From assembly GCA_028748685.1 (NCBI GenBank), contig JAJRDU010000064.1:1-40310 (forward strand): a stretch of 40,310 nucleotides of DNA, written 5' to 3'. Position numbers and translations under genes: made by a program. This document shows, piece by piece, positions 33,688 through 40,310 of the stretch (within the stretch, counting starts at the first letter, position 1; each line of letters begins with the position of its first letter). Origin of the DNA: Methylococcaceae bacterium. GTDB taxonomy: Bacteria; Pseudomonadota; Gammaproteobacteria; Methylococcales; Methylomonadaceae. Under the pieces are notes generated by a model. That model worked only from the letters and a program-made list of their open reading frames with translations. It was not told the origin of the DNA and searched no databases.

Positions 33688-35916
33688 CTATTTCCAGATT
33701 CCAATGATATGAGTGAAGTCGTCGGTCCAGGGCTTAAGACCGAACGACAGCGGCAGTTTCTGCCAGTGGCCGAGGCGGCTTTGCTGCAAGCGTTGCAGTC
33801 GCTCCGGCCGTTTGCTGATCACCACCCAGTCGGTGGCGACCACCAAGGGGACATCGCCTTCGGGTTTAAATTCCTGCAGCAAGGCTTCCAGGTGCAGGGC
33901 GTTGACATGATCGGCCAGCACTTTTTTCAAGGCCAGGTGGCGATTGGTGATGTGAAACGCCAATAGGCCGTCGTCCTTCAGTTTGCTGAAGTACAGCTCC
34001 AGCGCTTCGCGGGTCAGCAAATGCGTGGGCACCGCGTCCGAGCTGAAGGCGTCCATGATCAACAGGTCGAAACTGCTGTCGGCTTCCTTGTTCAGCGACA
34101 GCCGGGCGTCGCCGACCACCATTTCCGCTCGCGGATTGCAGCGTTCCAGATAATGAAACCAGGTCGGATCCTCGGCGACTTTTACCACCAAGGGATCGAT
34201 TTCGTAAAATTTCCAGTGCTGATGTTCCTTGCTGTAACAGGCCAGCGCTCCCGCCCCCAGGCCCACGGCGCCGATGTGCCAGTCCCGGTTTTCCTTGTCG
34301 AACTCGCTGAACAGTTGGCCAATGGGGCCGGGACGGCTGTAATAGGTCAGCGGCGTGGTGATATTGGCGGCCGTCAGGCGCTCGGCGCCGTGTTTGGTGG
34401 TGCCGTGGTAAAGTTCATGGACTTTTTCCGGGCGCTGATTTTCATCGGCGATTACCGTTTCACGCACCGACAGCACGCCAAAGAAGCTGCGTTTCTGGTA
34501 AAGAATGTTCGATGCCATGCTATGCAGGCCCAGCGTAAATAGCAGAATCACCGCCGTCAGAAGTCCCAGGCCAATAGGGCTGTTGCGTAAGGAATAAGTC
34601 AAACCCGCCAGCAGAATCAGCGCGCCGCCTATCAGGTCCAGGTAGTCGAATAATTGTTCGGTGCTGAAATAAATCGCCAAGCCAGTAGCCAGCACCAGCA
34701 GCGGAAAAATGATCTGCAAAAACCATCTGCCGTTGAAAAAGCCCGGACGCAGTAACAGCGCGGCGACGATCATGATCGGATATTCGTAAACCGCGTTGAA
34801 GGCGAACGGCGCCACGAAGGTATTGAACAAGCCGCCCAACATGCCGCCGAACGACATCACCAGATAAAAGCGGGTCAGATATTTGGTATGTGGCCGGCGC
34901 TTGGCAAGCTCGCCGTGGCAGACCATGATAGCTAGAAAAAATGCCACCAGATGCAGGATCAAATCCAGCCAGTAAGGCAAGGTGGCCGGGTTGATGAAGG
35001 AATAGGCGATGAACACCAACAATACGGCCGGTTGCGCGGCGACCATGGCCGGATGGATGCGGTCGGCCCACTTGGAAAAAACCAGGATGAAGGACAATAG
35101 ATATATCGTCAGCGGCACGATCCACAGCAAGGGCACGGCGGCGATATCGGTGCTGATGAATTGAGTCAGCCCCAACAACAAGCTGGAAGGCACCAGCGCC
35201 AGGGCCAGCCAATGAAGCTGCTCTCGCATCGGTGGTTGATCGTTGCCATCGTCGGCAATCGTTTCGCCGTTATCGTCGTCAATTTGGCTGCGCCACAGCG
35301 TCAGCGCGCAGGCTATCACCAGCAAGCATAGCAGGCCGTAAGCGACACTCCAGAGCAAGCGTTGATCGGCCAGACCGATTTGTGGTTCGATGACAAACGG
35401 GTAGCTCAGCAGAGCCAGTAGGCTGCCGGCATTGCTGGCGGCGTATAAATAATAAGGATCGTGGCTGCTATGGTGGCCGCAGTGCGAAAACCATTTTTGC
35501 AGCAAGGGCGCCGTGGTCGACACCACGAAGAACGGCATGCCGATGGCAAGGAATAGCGTCCAGATCAGCCAGAGCGTAGGGTTGCTGTCGGTCGGCGGCG
35601 TGGTACCCGGCGGCAGTGCCACCGGCAGGGCGATGATGCTGATAATCAGCAAGGCGGTATGCACCTGGATCTGCCGCTGATGGCCCGAGTTCGACGTCAG
35701 CCAGTGGGCATACAGATAGCCAAAAAACAGCAAGGCCTGATAAAACACCATGCAGGTATTCCACACCGCCGGCGTGCCGCCCAGCAGCGGCAGCAGTATC
35801 TTGCCGAACATCGGCTGCAATACAAACATCAGTGTGGCGCTGATGAATAAGGTGCCGGCAAATAAGAAAACCGGTGAAAACAAAGGTTTGGCTATGGGTT
35901 GTGGTGCGCTGTTCAT
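33688..35916 (-). CDS. fused membrane / spermidine-synthase-like protein
   Basis: From ATG 35916 the protein has 742 residues. The first 480 contain about a dozen hydrophobic helices (FLFAGTLFISATLMFVLQPM onward); the C-terminal 240 are a class I methyltransferase fold of the spermidine synthase type, with VGLGAGALACYS, FYEIDPLVVKVA, VVGDARLSL and LIMDAFSSDAVPTHLLT. The aminopropyltransferase catalytic DAFSSD motif resembles SpeE. It would be an inner-membrane protein; the polyamine activity of such fusions is unproven. The track start 15 codons earlier lacks a ribosome site as well, so the start is uncertain. lpxD follows after eight bases. Confidence 0.85.
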   Translation of the reverse strand: MNSAPQPIAKPLFSPVFLFAGTLFISATLMFVLQPMFGKILLPLLGGTPAVWNTCMVFYQALLFFGYLYAHWLTSNSGHQRQIQVHTALLIISIIALPVALPPGTTPPTDSNPTLWLIWTLFLAIGMPFFVVSTTAPLLQKWFSHCGHHSSHDPYYLYAASNAGSLLALLSYPFVIEPQIGLADQRLLWSVAYGLLCLLVIACALTLWRSQIDDDNGETIADDGNDQPPMREQLHWLALALVPSSLLLGLTQFISTDIAAVPLLWIVPLTIYLLSFILVFSKWADRIHPAMVAAQPAVLLVFIAYSFINPATLPYWLDLILHLVAFFLAIMVCHGELAKRRPHTKYLTRFYLVMSFGGMLGGLFNTFVAPFAFNAVYEYPIMIVAALLLRPGFFNGRWFLQIIFPLLVLATGLAIYFSTEQLFDYLDLIGGALILLAGLTYSLRNSPIGLGLLTAVILLFTLGLHSMASNILYQKRSFFGVLSVRETVIADENQRPEKVHELYHGTTKHGAERLTAANITTPLTYYSRPGPIGQLFSEFDKENRDWHIGAVGLGAGALACYSKEHQHWKFYEIDPLVVKVAEDPTWFHYLERCNPRAEMVVGDARLSLNKEADSSFDLLIMDAFSSDAVPTHLLTREALELYFSKLKDDGLLAFHITNRHLALKKVLADHVNALHLEALLQEFKPEGDVPLVVATDWVVISKRPERLQRLQQSRLGHWQKLPLSFGLKPWTDDFTHIIGIWK

Positions 35917-36145
35917 TATTATGGTTATTGTAAAACGTGTGTTTCCCCAATGATAAAACATTTGATGGTGATTGTGGCCCGCAATTCCTCGATTGGAAGG
36001 TTCAAGAAGGTTCTGTGGCGAGAAAAAACGGAGAAAGGTATTAATCGAGGCCGTTGGGTTGAGGTAGTACTCTTCCTGGCATAATTTCTATTTGGGAGGT
36101 GGGCACAAATAACTTCCCGCTTAGGAATCTCCGGATAAGTTGATT

Positions 36146-36178
36146 CCATTCATGGTTCGACAGACTCGCCACGAACGG
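36146..36178. repeat. degenerate REP-like element, copy 1
   Basis: CCATTCATGGTTCGACAGAC and the following CTCGCCACGAACGG resemble the gammaproteobacterial REP consensus (CCGTTCGTGCTGAGCTTGTCGAA...GAACGG) in reverse orientation, with several substitutions. Confidence 0.55.
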
Positions 36179-36191
36179 AATTGACAACTTA

Positions 36192-36218
36192 CCACCCGTG
36201 CTGGGCCTATCGAAGGAC
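36192..36218. repeat. degenerate REP-like element, copy 2, inverted
   Basis: CCGTGCTGGGCCTATCGAAG resembles the same REP consensus (CGTGCTGAGCCTGTCGAAGG) in the opposite orientation. Together with copy 1 it forms a BIME-like pair 13 bases apart. Confidence 0.5.
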
Positions 36219-36360
36219 TTAATCAGAGTTTCCTTTACGGGGCAGCATCTCACCGGGATAGGAGAGGTCTTCGGCGAACGGCCCTATTATTTAGCGGTTG
36301 AATATTGGGTTGGCTGACAAAAAACGAATCATTTCCAACGGGGACCGAGCGGCATAACTG

Positions 36361-36391
36361 AAAACGCTCTGTTCGGCGGGCAAACAGAGCG
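36361..36391 (-). terminator. intrinsic terminator of cytochrome c4 gene
   Basis: CGCTCTGTT and AACAGAGCG form a perfect 9-bp stem with a nine-base loop, 11 bases past the gene stop. On the minus strand it is followed by TTTT. Confidence 0.75.
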
Positions 36392-36401
36392 AGCTGTGTT
36401 G

Positions 36402-36971
36402 TCAGTTTGTTAACGATCCCAGATAGGTGGCAATCGCCTTGATATTGTCCTCGGTGAGCGTTTTGGCGATCGCATTCATGGTGCTTGAGTTACGGCTGCC
36501 GCTTTTGAAATCGCTCAATTGTTTGGCCAGATATTGCGGATGCTGGCCGGCGAGTCTGGGGAATTGGCCCTGGCCCTGCAGTTTATTGCCATGGCAGCCC
36601 ATGCATTGCGGCACCTGGTCTTTACCGGCCTTAGCCAGCGTGGCATCGCCGCCCGACGATTTGGCTGGCAAGCTGGCGAAATAGGCAGCCAGATTCTGAA
36701 TGTCCGCGTCGCTTAACGCCTCGGCGATCGGCTTCATGGTTGGATTGTCGCGTGTTCCGGATTTGAATTTCTTCAATTGCGCTTCGAGATAGATGGCGGG
36801 TTGACCGGCCAGATTGGGCCACAACGAATTATTGCTGACACCGGCATTGCCATGGCAGCCTTGGCAAGTCTCTGCCCGGCTCTTGCCGGCAGCGATGTCG
36901 GCGGCGTTAAGGGTGGAGGCGAACAAGCATAACATTAAGGCAAAGCCGATTTTATGATGATTGGCGTTCAT
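36402..36971 (-). CDS. diheme cytochrome c4
   Basis: From ATG 36971 (GAGGT upstream) the protein has 189 residues with signal peptide MNANHHKIGFALMLCLFAST, cleaved near LNAA. Two heme-binding sites, CQGCH at 36-40 and CMGCH at 123-127, are each followed by a methionine ligand region, NPTMKPIAEAL (M79) and SSTMNAIAKTL (M165). The duplicated cytochrome c domain layout is that of c4, a periplasmic electron carrier to terminal oxidases. The longer track start would hide the signal peptide. No partner oxidase genes are nearby. Confidence 0.94.
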   Translation of the reverse strand: MNANHHKIGFALMLCLFASTLNAADIAAGKSRAETCQGCHGNAGVSNNSLWPNLAGQPAIYLEAQLKKFKSGTRDNPTMKPIAEALSDADIQNLAAYFASLPAKSSGGDATLAKAGKDQVPQCMGCHGNKLQGQGQFPRLAGQHPQYLAKQLSDFKSGSRNSSTMNAIAKTLTEDNIKAIATYLGSLTN

Positions 36972-37098
36972 ATCAGTACCTCGCTGGTGTTGTTGTACTA
37001 TGATTACGGCGAACAACGTCTCTGTGATCCAATCATAAGTTAGCCGCCTGGCTGGACGCAAATACATTAAACCTTTACTCTCGCAAACGCAGGATTCA

Positions 37099-38760
37099 AT
37101 GGCCTGGTTACTTCAACTCTTCACTCAGGATTCCGTTCCTCACAGTTTACTGATGATTGGTTTGGTGGTAGCGAGCGGGCTGACGCTGGGGCGTTTATCG
37201 TTAGCGGGTATCCAGCTTGGCATCGCCGGCGTGCTATTTTCGGGGCTGATATTCGGCCATTTTCGGCTGACTATCAATGCCCAGGTGATGGATTTTTTGC
37301 GCGAGTTTGGCTTGGTGCTGTTTGTCTACGCCATCGGCTTGCAAGTGGGCCCAGGCTTTGTCAGTTCGTTTTTTCGTTACGGTCTGCGCCTGAATCTGCT
37401 GGCGGCCGCGGTGGTTGTTTTGGGGGGGCTAATCGCGGTTCTGATCAGCCGGGTTGGCGAGATTCCGATGCCGGTGGCGGTGGGCTTGTTCTCCGGCGCC
37501 ACCACCAATACGCCATCCTTGGCGGCGGCCCAACAGATGCTGGGCGGTTTGTCCGGTATCGGTACCGAGACCTTGAAAATGCCTGGCCTCGGCTATGCAG
37601 TCGCCTATCCGTTTGGTATTTTCGGCATTATTCTGACCATGTTATTGACTAAGCGTTTGTTCAGGGTCGATATTGCCGACGAAGCCGACCATTTCAGCGT
37701 TATCCAGCGGCAACAAGCCCATGTGCCGATCTGGAAGGATTTTGTGGTGGACAATCCTAATCTGAATGGTTTAACCGTCAGCCAGATTCAGCTGTTTGAA
37801 GACATGAATGTGGTGATGACGCGCATCATGCATGACGGTAAGGTTGGTCTTGCTAGCCATCACAGCAAGCTGATACTCGGCGATACCGTGCGTCTGGTCG
37901 GCGAACGGGAACATCTGGAACAACTAAAAATGCTGATCGGCCATGAGTCCGATGTCGATCTGCAACAGGTTTCCACCAGTCTGCAAACCAGGCGCTTGAT
38001 CGTGACCAACAAGGAGGCGATCAACCAGACCATCGGTAAATTGTGCGTGATGCATGGCGTCACGATTTCCCGCGTCCACCGGCCCGATGTCGAATTTACG
38101 CCGGCCAGTAGCATGCACGTGCATTTTGGCGATGAGCTGCTGGTGGTGGGGAGTCCGGAGGCTTTGAACGCTATCGAAACGGCCCTGGGCAATTCCCTGG
38201 AAGAACTCAATCACCCGCAAGTGATGCCGATTTTTATCGGCATCACGCTGGGCATTTTGTTGGGCAGCTGGCCGCTGTATCTGCCCGGCGTATCAGCGGC
38301 GGTCAAGCTGGGGATGGCGGGGGGGCCGTTGCTGATGGCGATCCTGCTCAGCCGCATCGGCAATTGGGGAACAATGACCTGGCATTTGCCGAAGAGCTCC
38401 AACATCATCCTCAAGGATATCGGCATCGTGCTGTTTCTGGCCTGCGTCGGCCTGCATTCCGGTGACGAGTTTGTGAAAACTTTGGTAAATGGCGACGGAG
38501 TCTATTGGATGGCCTACGCGGCGCTGATTACCTTGTTGCCCTTGCTGATAGTGGCGTTCGTGGCACGTTTGTTTTTTAAACTCAATTTCCTGTCGCTATG
38601 CGGTTTGCTGGCCGGCAGCATGACCGACCCGCCGGCCTTGGCGTTCGCCAATAATCTCAATCCGTCGGCGGCCGTATCGATGGCTTATGCGACGGTGTAT
38701 CCCTTGGTCATGATCATGAGGATAGTCGCCGCGCAGCTGATTATTCTGCTGGTGATCTGA
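37099..38760 (+). CDS. AAE-family transporter with two RCK_C (TrkA-C) domains
   Basis: The 553-residue membrane protein has two hydrophobic halves separated by two cytosolic TrkA-C domains (about 210-290 and 295-370). Membrane motifs GLQVGPGFVSSFFRYGL, SGATTNTPSLAAAQQ and, in the second half, GSMTDPPALAFANN are repeated signatures of the aspartate:alanine exchanger family (YidE/YbjL/AspT). The substrate is unknown, a dicarboxylate or amino acid by family. AGGA precedes the ATG. AlkB starts eight bases after the stop, so the two are likely cotranscribed. Confidence 0.9.
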   Translation: MAWLLQLFTQDSVPHSLLMIGLVVASGLTLGRLSLAGIQLGIAGVLFSGLIFGHFRLTINAQVMDFLREFGLVLFVYAIGLQVGPGFVSSFFRYGLRLNLLAAAVVVLGGLIAVLISRVGEIPMPVAVGLFSGATTNTPSLAAAQQMLGGLSGIGTETLKMPGLGYAVAYPFGIFGIILTMLLTKRLFRVDIADEADHFSVIQRQQAHVPIWKDFVVDNPNLNGLTVSQIQLFEDMNVVMTRIMHDGKVGLASHHSKLILGDTVRLVGEREHLEQLKMLIGHESDVDLQQVSTSLQTRRLIVTNKEAINQTIGKLCVMHGVTISRVHRPDVEFTPASSMHVHFGDELLVVGSPEALNAIETALGNSLEELNHPQVMPIFIGITLGILLGSWPLYLPGVSAAVKLGMAGGPLLMAILLSRIGNWGTMTWHLPKSSNIILKDIGIVLFLACVGLHSGDEFVKTLVNGDGVYWMAYAALITLLPLLIVAFVARLFFKLNFLSLCGLLAGSMTDPPALAFANNLNPSAAVSMAYATVYPLVMIMRIVAAQLIILLVI

Positions 38761-38768
38761 AGCCAGCG

Positions 38769-39362
38769 ATGCATATCTCGCCTGATTTGGAGAACCTAGT
38801 CCCTTTCGATGGCGAACTTTATCTGGTCAGGGCGTTTTATCCTTTGGATGTGGCTGACCGCTATTATCGGCGGCTTTATCAGACCCTGGCTTGGCAAGCG
38901 GAACAACTGTTGATTTACGGCCGGCGGGTGAATGTGCCGCGTTTGATGGCCTGGTACGGCGACGCCGAAGCGCATTACCGTTATTCGGGTGTCGATCATA
39001 TTCCGCAGCCTTGGACTGCGGACTTATTGGCATTGAGAGCCGATGTCGAAGCGGCTTGCGGTCAGTCGTTCAATAGCGTCCTAGGCAATCTTTACCGCGA
39101 TGGCCGCGATTCGATGGGTTGCCACGCCGACGACGAAAAGGAGCTGGGCATCAATCCCGTGATTGCTTCGTTGAGTTTCGGCGAAACCCGTTTGCTGCGC
39201 TTTAGGCATGCGCAAAGTCGGCACAGACTCGATCTCGAACTGGCGCACGGGGATTTGTTGATCATGGCCGGCGAGTTACAGCATCACTGGCGGCATGAAC
39301 TGCCAAAGACCCGCAAACCCAAACAACCCAGAATTAATCTGACTTTTCGGAGGATCGTTTGA
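38769..39362 (+). CDS. alkB: AlkB-type alpha-ketoglutarate-dependent dioxygenase
   Basis: The 197-residue enzyme should oxidatively demethylate alkylated DNA bases using iron and 2-oxoglutarate. Iron ligands are H119, D121 (GCHADDE) and H176 (WRHELPK); 2-oxoglutarate contacts are R188 and R194 in RINLTFR. NSVLGNLYRDGRDSMGCHAD is the typical ALKBH2/3-like or short AlkB core. It is probably coupled to the upstream transporter gene. In a methylotroph it would repair alkylation damage and release formaldehyde. No Ada or LexA site was recognised. Confidence 0.93.
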   Translation: MHISPDLENLVPFDGELYLVRAFYPLDVADRYYRRLYQTLAWQAEQLLIYGRRVNVPRLMAWYGDAEAHYRYSGVDHIPQPWTADLLALRADVEAACGQSFNSVLGNLYRDGRDSMGCHADDEKELGINPVIASLSFGETRLLRFRHAQSRHRLDLELAHGDLLIMAGELQHHWRHELPKTRKPKQPRINLTFRRIV

Positions 39363-39446
39363 TGCGCGTTTATTACTAGGAAAGCGTTGGTTAGTTTGCT
39401 TGTTCTGGAAGAACGTAATTTCAGACGGGTAGTGGCTGTATATCCA

Positions 39447-39620
39447 TCAGTCGTGTTTGTCCTCATAAATATTATCGACCAGTCTTTTAAACCAGTTTGG
39501 TCGAAAAATAACCACAAATAATCCAATCGTGCTGGTGATCGGAATAGGCACAACACTCGTGGTCATCAAGACAATAAGAACTATCGCGGCTTTGATTCTT
39601 GCCGAGGCTGAAGAATGCAT
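39447..39620 (-). CDS. 57-aa small membrane protein (absent from the ORF track)
   Basis: ATG at 39620 to TGA at 39447-39449 encodes 57 residues, just under the track cutoff. The sequence is a short polar N-terminus, a hydrophobic stretch AAIVLIVLMTT, SVVPIPITST, a second stretch IGLFVVIF and a basic/acidic tail RPNWFKRLVDNIYEDKHD. The PIP turn and RPxWF-Y-D-K tail look like a genuine conserved small protein rather than noise. An in-frame TAA directly upstream fixes the start, although no strong ribosome site is present. It is convergent with alkB. Function unknown. Confidence 0.6.
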   Translation of the reverse strand: MHSSASARIKAAIVLIVLMTTSVVPIPITSTIGLFVVIFRPNWFKRLVDNIYEDKHD

Positions 39621-40082
39621 CGTGATTTAACCGTTCGATTGTTCGGTCCTCAAGCGTATCATAATTCCGCAATCTTTGGTTACGTCTAACTCGTGCTTTC
39701 ATTGGTGGACGTACCCTTGTAATACCACATATTACTGTCGCCGAAGAACTGTACAGAATGAGGGCAGAGACGCATTGAGTCGAGGTAGAGTCGGTTTCCT
39801 CGACAATATTCGTCCGATTTACACTACGGTAATTAGATCGCGAACAGTGCTTTTAACTATGTCGATTGAAAACGGCAAAGTGGTCAAGCAGGTTGCATTG
39901 GGCCGCTCGAAAATCGAAACCTGCGAGATTGTTGAAAAGCAGGTATTAATATGGTGTTAGTGCCAAATGGTAGGGTGATAGGGGGGCGACAGCAAACTGC
40001 CGCTAAATCCTCAAGGCTTTGATGGATTGCCTGTCGGCGATCATTTCTGTGTCCAAAAGCCATTTTCGAAGTTTCGCTCGAA
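39621..40082. other. intergenic region, no supported gene
   Basis: The plus-strand ORF at 39676-39960 starts at TTG and has no recognisable domain. I see no clear terminator or repeat. Confidence 0.4.
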
Positions 40083-40310
40083 TTAAGAGTCTGATTGACG
40101 GCGTGAATTTAAACCCAATAACCCAAGCAAGCCGGAACCCATTATCCAAACAGCAGAGGGAGTCGGCATCGGTGTAAACGTCATGCTAAATTGCTTTCCT
40201 CCTCCTGGAGCGAAAGATATAGTTGCTGGTGTAACCCATGATGCGGTAAAAGTTCCATTGCCTTCATCTATGAGAGGTATCCAGTCATGACTCCCTATCT
40301 CCCAAGTAAC
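40083..40310 (-). CDS. PEP-CTERM type surface protein, C-terminal 75 residues (cut by right edge)
   Basis: The minus-strand frame from the right edge ends at TAA 40083-40085. The last residues give TPMPTPSAVW, a hydrophobic helix IMGSGLLGLLGL and the tail NSRRQ, the tripartite exosortase sorting signal. The preceding part (SHDWIPLIDEGNGTFTASW, TPATISFAPGGG) is a beta-rich secreted domain. It is not in the ORF track because the start is outside the window. It would be exported and processed like the protein at 17116. Confidence 0.8.
   Translation of the reverse strand, partial: VTWEIGSHDWIPLIDEGNGTFTASWVTPATISFAPGGGKQFSMTFTPMPTPSAVWIMGSGLLGLLGLNSRRQSDS

Larger units (their letters stand above)
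35962..36401. other. intergenic region with degenerate REP pair
   Basis: About 440 bases between two minus-strand genes. The minus-strand ORF at 36041-36253 crosses REP-like repeats and has no domain, so I do not call it. Besides the REP pair and the cytochrome terminator I see nothing coding. Confidence 0.5.

Noticed and set aside
36041-36253. 70-aa minus-strand ORF
   Set aside because: Runs through the REP-like repeats; coding appearance comes from the repeats.
39746-39753. CTGTACAG palindrome as a LexA box
   Set aside because: Lacks the CTGT-N8-ACAG spacing.
39676-39960. 94-aa plus-strand ORF
   Set aside because: TTG start, no ribosome site, unusual composition, no domain.
1-40310. CRISPR arrays, tRNA or rRNA genes, prophage or integrase
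   Set aside because: No regularly spaced repeats, no clover-leaf or rRNA-like sequence and no integrase or phage proteins were found by eye.

Overview
The window looks like chromosomal DNA of a gammaproteobacterial (type I) methanotroph, most likely of the Methylomonas group. The basis is a partial serine-cycle locus (hydroxypyruvate reductase, serine-glyoxylate aminotransferase, malyl-CoA lyase, malate thiokinase), two exosortase-type (VPLPA/PEP-CTERM) surface proteins, an ornithine-lipid type acyltransferase and gammaproteobacterial housekeeping genes. This is inference from gene content; no 16S or methane monooxygenase gene is present. I saw no tRNA, rRNA, CRISPR array, transposase or phage gene.

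Layout. 1-7.3 kb: C-terminus of an unknown protein, a GNAT acetyltransferase, yjdM, then (minus strand) sucA-sucB followed by an MBL-fold hydrolase, then a DUF2914 membrane protein and an H-NS-like protein. 7.3-12.8 kb, minus strand: a tight three-gene unit (OlsF-like bifunctional acyltransferase, M14 aspartoacylase-like metalloenzyme, alpha/beta hydrolase) and, separately, an EAL-CBS-GGDEF regulator. 13-16.2 kb: an exported Bcp-type peroxiredoxin, a CBS-pair protein, and a beta-carbonic anhydrase divergent from a LysR regulator. 16.2-17.8 kb: a long non-coding stretch with a sigma-54-like box, then an 11-codon leader ORF directly before a VPLPA-CTERM protein.

17.8-24 kb is the methylotrophy core: hpr and sga on the minus strand, separated by a strong terminator, and on the plus strand mcl, a small RRM-like RNA-binding protein, mtkA and mtkB, ending in a strong terminator. 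Together these convert serine plus glyoxylate to hydroxypyruvate and glycerate, and malate to malyl-CoA, then acetyl-CoA plus glyoxylate. The RRM-like gene inside this metabolic operon is the most intriguing item in the window.

24-31 kb: a 1406-residue SNF2-family ATPase, a DUF1640 coiled-coil protein, a tandem HD/HD-GYP phosphodiesterase and two small secreted cysteine-containing proteins. 31-36 kb, minus strand: a second Bcp/PrxQ peroxiredoxin, a MITE-like inverted-repeat element, rpiA, an isolated lpxD and a membrane-fused spermidine-synthase-like protein. 36-40.3 kb: a degenerate REP pair, cytochrome c4 with its terminator, an AAE-family transporter, AlkB, a 57-aa membrane sORF absent from the ORF track, and the C-terminus of another PEP-CTERM protein cut by the right edge.

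Several ORF-track starts are too long; corrected starts are given for hpr, the SNF2 ATPase, the EAL protein, both peroxiredoxins, the two small secreted proteins, the spermidine synthase and cytochrome c4.
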